Shown: piece after piece, positions 60,946 to 64,000 of the stretch
How positions within the stretch are numbered: position 1 is the stretch's first letter
Layout of the letters: each line of letters begins with the position of its first letter
Assembly: GCA_025331565.1 (NCBI GenBank)
Contig: JAFREQ010000167.1
Span: 310,001 to 374,000, forward strand
Source: Holacanthus passer
Taxonomy: Eukaryota; Chordata; Actinopteri; Pomacanthidae
Reading direction: 5' to 3'
Length of the DNA stretch: 64,000 bases
Position numbers and translations under genes: made by a program
The notes under the pieces: generated by a model
The model's input: only the letters and a program-made list of their open reading frames with translations
Database searches by the model: none
Told to the model about the DNA's origin: nothing

Positions 60946-61925
60946 AAAACGGATGCATTATTCATGTAAACTGGTTACTGAGTTAGTCTATCTTTTTTCT
61001 TAAAAACAAGCTCTGTTGTCTTGGTTAACAAGCCGTACATACTGCTGAAGTACATACATTCTGTGTCTGCTTCGAGATGCAGAAGCCTGCTGCTGCTCGG
61101 CTCTGTGGTCTAAACTATGAGGCGTGGCGCACTTCAGGCCACATGACAGTCAGTGATGCTAAGGCAGGTATTTTGCCTTTTGCAGATTTAAATACTGAGT
61201 TCTAACTTAATACTTAATAGTCCTGCCCAGAGTAGAGATGGTGACATGTTCTTAGAGATAAATAGCATGGTTGCTCTTGTACCCCACACTACTTTCTTGA
61301 CTCTTGCTGCACAAAGCAGAAACTGGCTGAAAAATGTTGTTGTGTGCATTATTTAACAAACTTGTTTCTCGTTTTATTTGCAGTTTCACCAAATTGAAGC
61401 TGCCATGCTTTTTTCATTTAAAAAAATTTCTTCATTTTTTAGCTTTTTATTGATAGTGACAGTAGAGATATGAAACGTAGAGAAAAAGAGGGGAATGACA
61501 TTCAACAAAAGTCCCCGACCAGAATTAAACCAGAAAATATTCACAAATGTGAAGCTGAAGCCAGAGGATTTTTGCCATTTTTGGTTGAAAGTTTACATTT
61601 ATTATCAAATTTATAAAATTATTTTTACGTGAATGAACTCATTACTTGTGTGAGTGTTACTTTACCATTCAGATGCATTTTTTTTTTCAATCATACTAAC
61701 ATACTAAAGCCTTACAGTCTGATTATTACATCCTAGCTCATGTCAGGTTTCCTTCTATGTGGGGCTGTAGTTTGGGCTCTGTTCCAGCAACACGGCCCAC
61801 CACGACCTGCATTACCTGTGGAACACAACTCAGCCGCTTTTGAAGTGTGTCAAGCATATCATGCACAAAGCCGCAGACTCAGTTTTTTTTTTCCTCTCTC
61901 CTCACTCTTCCCCCCTGCTTTGCAG
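57387..61925 (+). other. Intron of the plus-strand transcript from 57 kb
   Basis: No coding exon recognised. A CT microsatellite lies at 60887-60945, an AT-rich repeat fragment near 60663-60735 and a weak fish-repeat fragment near 61440-61540. Segment 58380-58570 is repeat-poor and may be regulatory. A 31-nt exon-like piece at about 58032-58062 (acceptor CCCTTGCAG, donor GTCT|GTAAAG) is too weak to call. Confidence 0.4.
60887..60945 (+). repeat. (CT)n microsatellite, about 59 bp
   Basis: An almost pure CT run with one extra T near its 3' end. Confidence 0.95.
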
Positions 61926-61952
61926 ACTCACATTTTCGCGTTGCGGTCTCCT
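61926..61952 (+). other. 27-nt microexon candidate, plus strand
   Basis: The acceptor has an uninterrupted pyrimidine tract of about 20 nt (T-rich then CCCCCCTGCTTTGCAG) ending at 61925, within a roughly 40-nt C/T-rich stretch, and the donor is CTCCT|GTGAGTATT at 61953. The exon itself has three CpGs in AT-rich surroundings. Length is a multiple of three and no frame has a stop (one frame reads THIFALRSP). Since its upstream partner exon appears non-coding, it is probably untranslated leader, but a coding microexon cannot be excluded. The splice sites are the best-formed in the right half of the window. Confidence 0.45.
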
Positions 61953-63063
61953 GTGAGTATTTTGTAATTTAAGCCGAAGCATTCTGTATATAGGGGCTGA
62001 AACTGTAGCATAACATGAACCTCCTATTTTTTCTTACTCTGTTGGAACCATTTTTAGCCTCCTATCGCAGGAGTGTCTCATGCTTTGTAATCTATACAAA
62101 CACTGAAGATTTATGCCAGGTCTTATTCATGCTCTTTAAATCATATTGATCTGAAACGGCGCCTATTTGATGTGTCTGTTGTGACTCCAGTGAGATGACA
62201 GAAATTTAGTTGAGTTTGCCAAATATTTCAGTGGTGATCCAGTTAATCATCACAAACCTCTCCCCTATCGAACGTTAATAGGGCAGGCGTCTGTTTTGTT
62301 TTTCTTTGTTTTGCAACCTTGGCATTTTTTTTCTGCACTATCAGCATTTCATTCACACTATAATCATTTACCTGACCTCTTATTTGGAAAGATTTTAAAG
62401 TCACAGTACAGGTTAAAATTTAGAATTAAAAGCTGAAGAGAAAAGGGTTTTTTTCTGACCCCAGATAAGAGTCACTCTGTTCTTTGCATTGGACACAGTT
62501 ACAAAGAAAAAATGTGAGCTTTGTTGATTCATGTCTCTTAAGCTTGGTTGGCTGCATATTTTGGACTCTTGAGAACAGGCCTTTTATTAAGTGTGTGTCA
62601 AATCGTAGTTAAAAACTGCTACTTTTGAAAAGTTAAGAAGGTGACTTTTTGTATAATGTTTTTGCATCTATAATTTCATTAGTGTGATTCCTCAGTTTGC
62701 AAAACAACTTTGCATATTTTTTTCTCACTTGGCATACTCACTCTGAATGGAAACAGCTCTCCTACTCAGTTTCTGAGGGCTTGTTTGCAGTCTTTAAGAG
62801 ACTATCCCACCTAAAAAAAAACAGAGATCCCTGTTGTATTAGATTGAATCTCAGTTGTTTATTTTACTTAGATACCAGATGAACAGATCACACATGCACA
62901 CAGCGTCTTACCGACATTCTACCTGGATGTTGTCCAATCATCCTCTCAGTGTCCTCTCCAACTCTACGGGAAGAGGATCAGTGCTTATTTGTTCTGTTCC
63001 TGACAACTTATAGACACAGAGCTGAAAAATAGATCATGCACTATCAAATTTGCAAAGACGTAT
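61953..63063 (+). other. Intron of the plus-strand transcript
   Basis: AT-leaning sequence with no recognised exon or repeat before the foldback element at 63064. Confidence 0.4.
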
Positions 63064-63792
63064 TTAAAGGATTATTGCGGCAGTTTGGGAAATGGTTATC
63101 CACTTTCAATTCAATTTTATTTATGTAGCAGCAAATCACAACAGAAGTCCCCTCAGGGCACTTTTCAGATAGAGCAGGTCTAGACTGTACTCTTTATAAT
63201 ATTATTTACAGAGAGCCAACAATTCCCATCATGAGCTAACACTTGGGTACAGTGGCGAGGAAAGACTTAAGATGATGAGAGGATCAATATCATGTCCAGT
63301 AATTATGAAGCAGGAGCTTGAGGACGCTTAGCTCAGCTTAGCATAAAGACTGGGAACAGCTAACCTGGCTCTGTGCAAAGCTAACCCTAACCCTTACCAC
63401 TTATACTTAATTATTACAATATATCTTGTTTGCCTAATTTGTACAAAAAAATAACATTTAAAAATCACTGTGCTTTTTATTTGCGGACTGTGTCTTGCCC
63501 AGGAGCTGTGATTTCCTGGAGTCTCTGCTGGTTGTCTCACAGTGACAACAAGACTCCAGAAAGGGAAATAGTCCAGTTCATAATGCCACATGTGAGCACA
63601 AAACTTTGGTTTTGTGTGGATTTAACAAACAAGAGGGATTTTTTCACCTTCAGACAGAGCCAGGCTAGCTGTTTCCATTTACCTCCAGCCCTATCCTAGC
63701 GGACTATCTTCTGCAGGTTCTTGTTCAATGGACAGTCAGGAGATTGACACTGAAAGCATGTCATTTTTCAAAATGTTCAACTATTCCTTTAA
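63064..63792. mobile_element. Foldback MITE with TTAA-flanked inverted ends, split by a LINE tail
   Basis: The ends are TTAAAGG (63064) and CCTTTAA (63786-63792). Inner arms pair over long stretches: GGGAACAGCTAACCTGGCTC (63352-63371) against CAGGCTAGCTGTTTCC (right arm, 63661-63676), and CTTGTTTGCCTAATTTG (63425) against its partner near 63613-63633. A central hairpin is made by CCTGGAGTCT and AGACTCCAG (63515-63559). The wording matches an abundant fish repeat (GAATAGTT ... TAGCATAAAGACTG ... CTGGAGTCTCTGCTGG). A LINE tail interrupts the left arm. TTAA ends recall piggyBac insertion, but I do not assign the family. Confidence 0.7.
63107..63268 (-). repeat. LINE 3' tail inserted in the foldback MITE
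   Basis: AATTCAATTTTATTTATGTA, GCAAATCACAACAGAAGT, AGGTCTAGACTGTACTCTTT, CATGAGCTAACACTTGGG and GTGGCGAGGAAAGACT follow the order of a very common teleost retrotransposon tail in reverse orientation. The flanking MITE sequence resumes after it, so this insertion came later. Confidence 0.7.
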
Positions 63793-64000
63793 TATGAAAG
63801 CCAAGACATTTATATTGTATTAAAGTTTCCTTTAAACACAGGACTCTGCTCTTATGGAGTACAGTCCTTTTATAAATCAAGAAGTGCAACAGGAGAAAGT
63901 GTCCACGACTGATGGAATCCAGTTTAGAAGTCATTGTTTCAAAAGATAAAACGGTCACTGCTGGAAAAAGAAAGGAATTTCAAGACGTTTTTGTATTGTT
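63793..64000. other. Unannotated right edge
   Basis: AT-leaning sequence; I see no exon or repeat I can name. Confidence 0.4.

Noticed and set aside
61440..61540. Piece resembling a fish repeat (TTTTTATTGATAGTGACAG)
   Set aside because: Too degenerate to define boundaries or family.

Overview
This window is nuclear DNA of a ray-finned fish, most likely a percomorph teleost. The evidence is split genes with GT-AG introns, CpG-rich promoter patches in otherwise AT-leaning sequence, many CA/TG microsatellites, and interspersed repeats of familiar teleost types: LINE 3' tails ending in CTTAT or TTGAC repeats, a Tc1-type MITE and a foldback MITE. Most long open frames are chance frames; only one gene is recognisable from its protein.

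Left edge (1 to about 6,960, minus strand): the 5' part of hmbox1 (homeobox-containing 1, also called HOT1/TAH1). From right to left there is a CpG-rich promoter with two ZNF143-like sites, a non-coding first exon ending at 6652, intron 1 with a very long pyrimidine tract on the sense strand, the main N-terminal coding exon (4122 to 3467) with the HNF-p1 dimerisation segment, intron 2, and the start of the next coding exon (78 to 1), which begins the POU-specific-like domain. The coding junction is in frame. The rest of the gene lies beyond base 1.

About 6,960 to 10,800 is a short intergenic gap with two LINE tails and no recognised gene. A second promoter, pointing to the right, lies at about 10,800 to 11,150, so the two genes are head to head.

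From 11 kb to the right edge no coding exon is recognisable. Instead there is a scatter of well-formed exon candidates on the plus strand that lack a long reading frame: 12789-12875, 32644-32721, a possible 17-nt microexon at 31560-31576, a CpG-rich first exon ending at 57386, and a 27-nt exon at 61926-61952. I read this as the long, multi-exon 5' untranslated part of a gene (or genes) whose coding sequence starts beyond 64,000, or as a long non-coding RNA. In human the head-to-head neighbour of HMBOX1 is INTS9, but nothing like INTS9 coding exons is seen here. The rest is intronic or intergenic sequence with microsatellites, old transposon pieces and some repeat-poor stretches that could be conserved regulatory elements. 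I could not test conservation.

I found no prokaryotic-type system, viral gene, CRISPR array, rRNA or tRNA. The most useful second-look items are the non-coding exon chain with its microexons, the nested transposon at 63,064-63,792, the complete Tc1-type MITE at 46,589-47,231, and the hmbox1 splice and promoter details.
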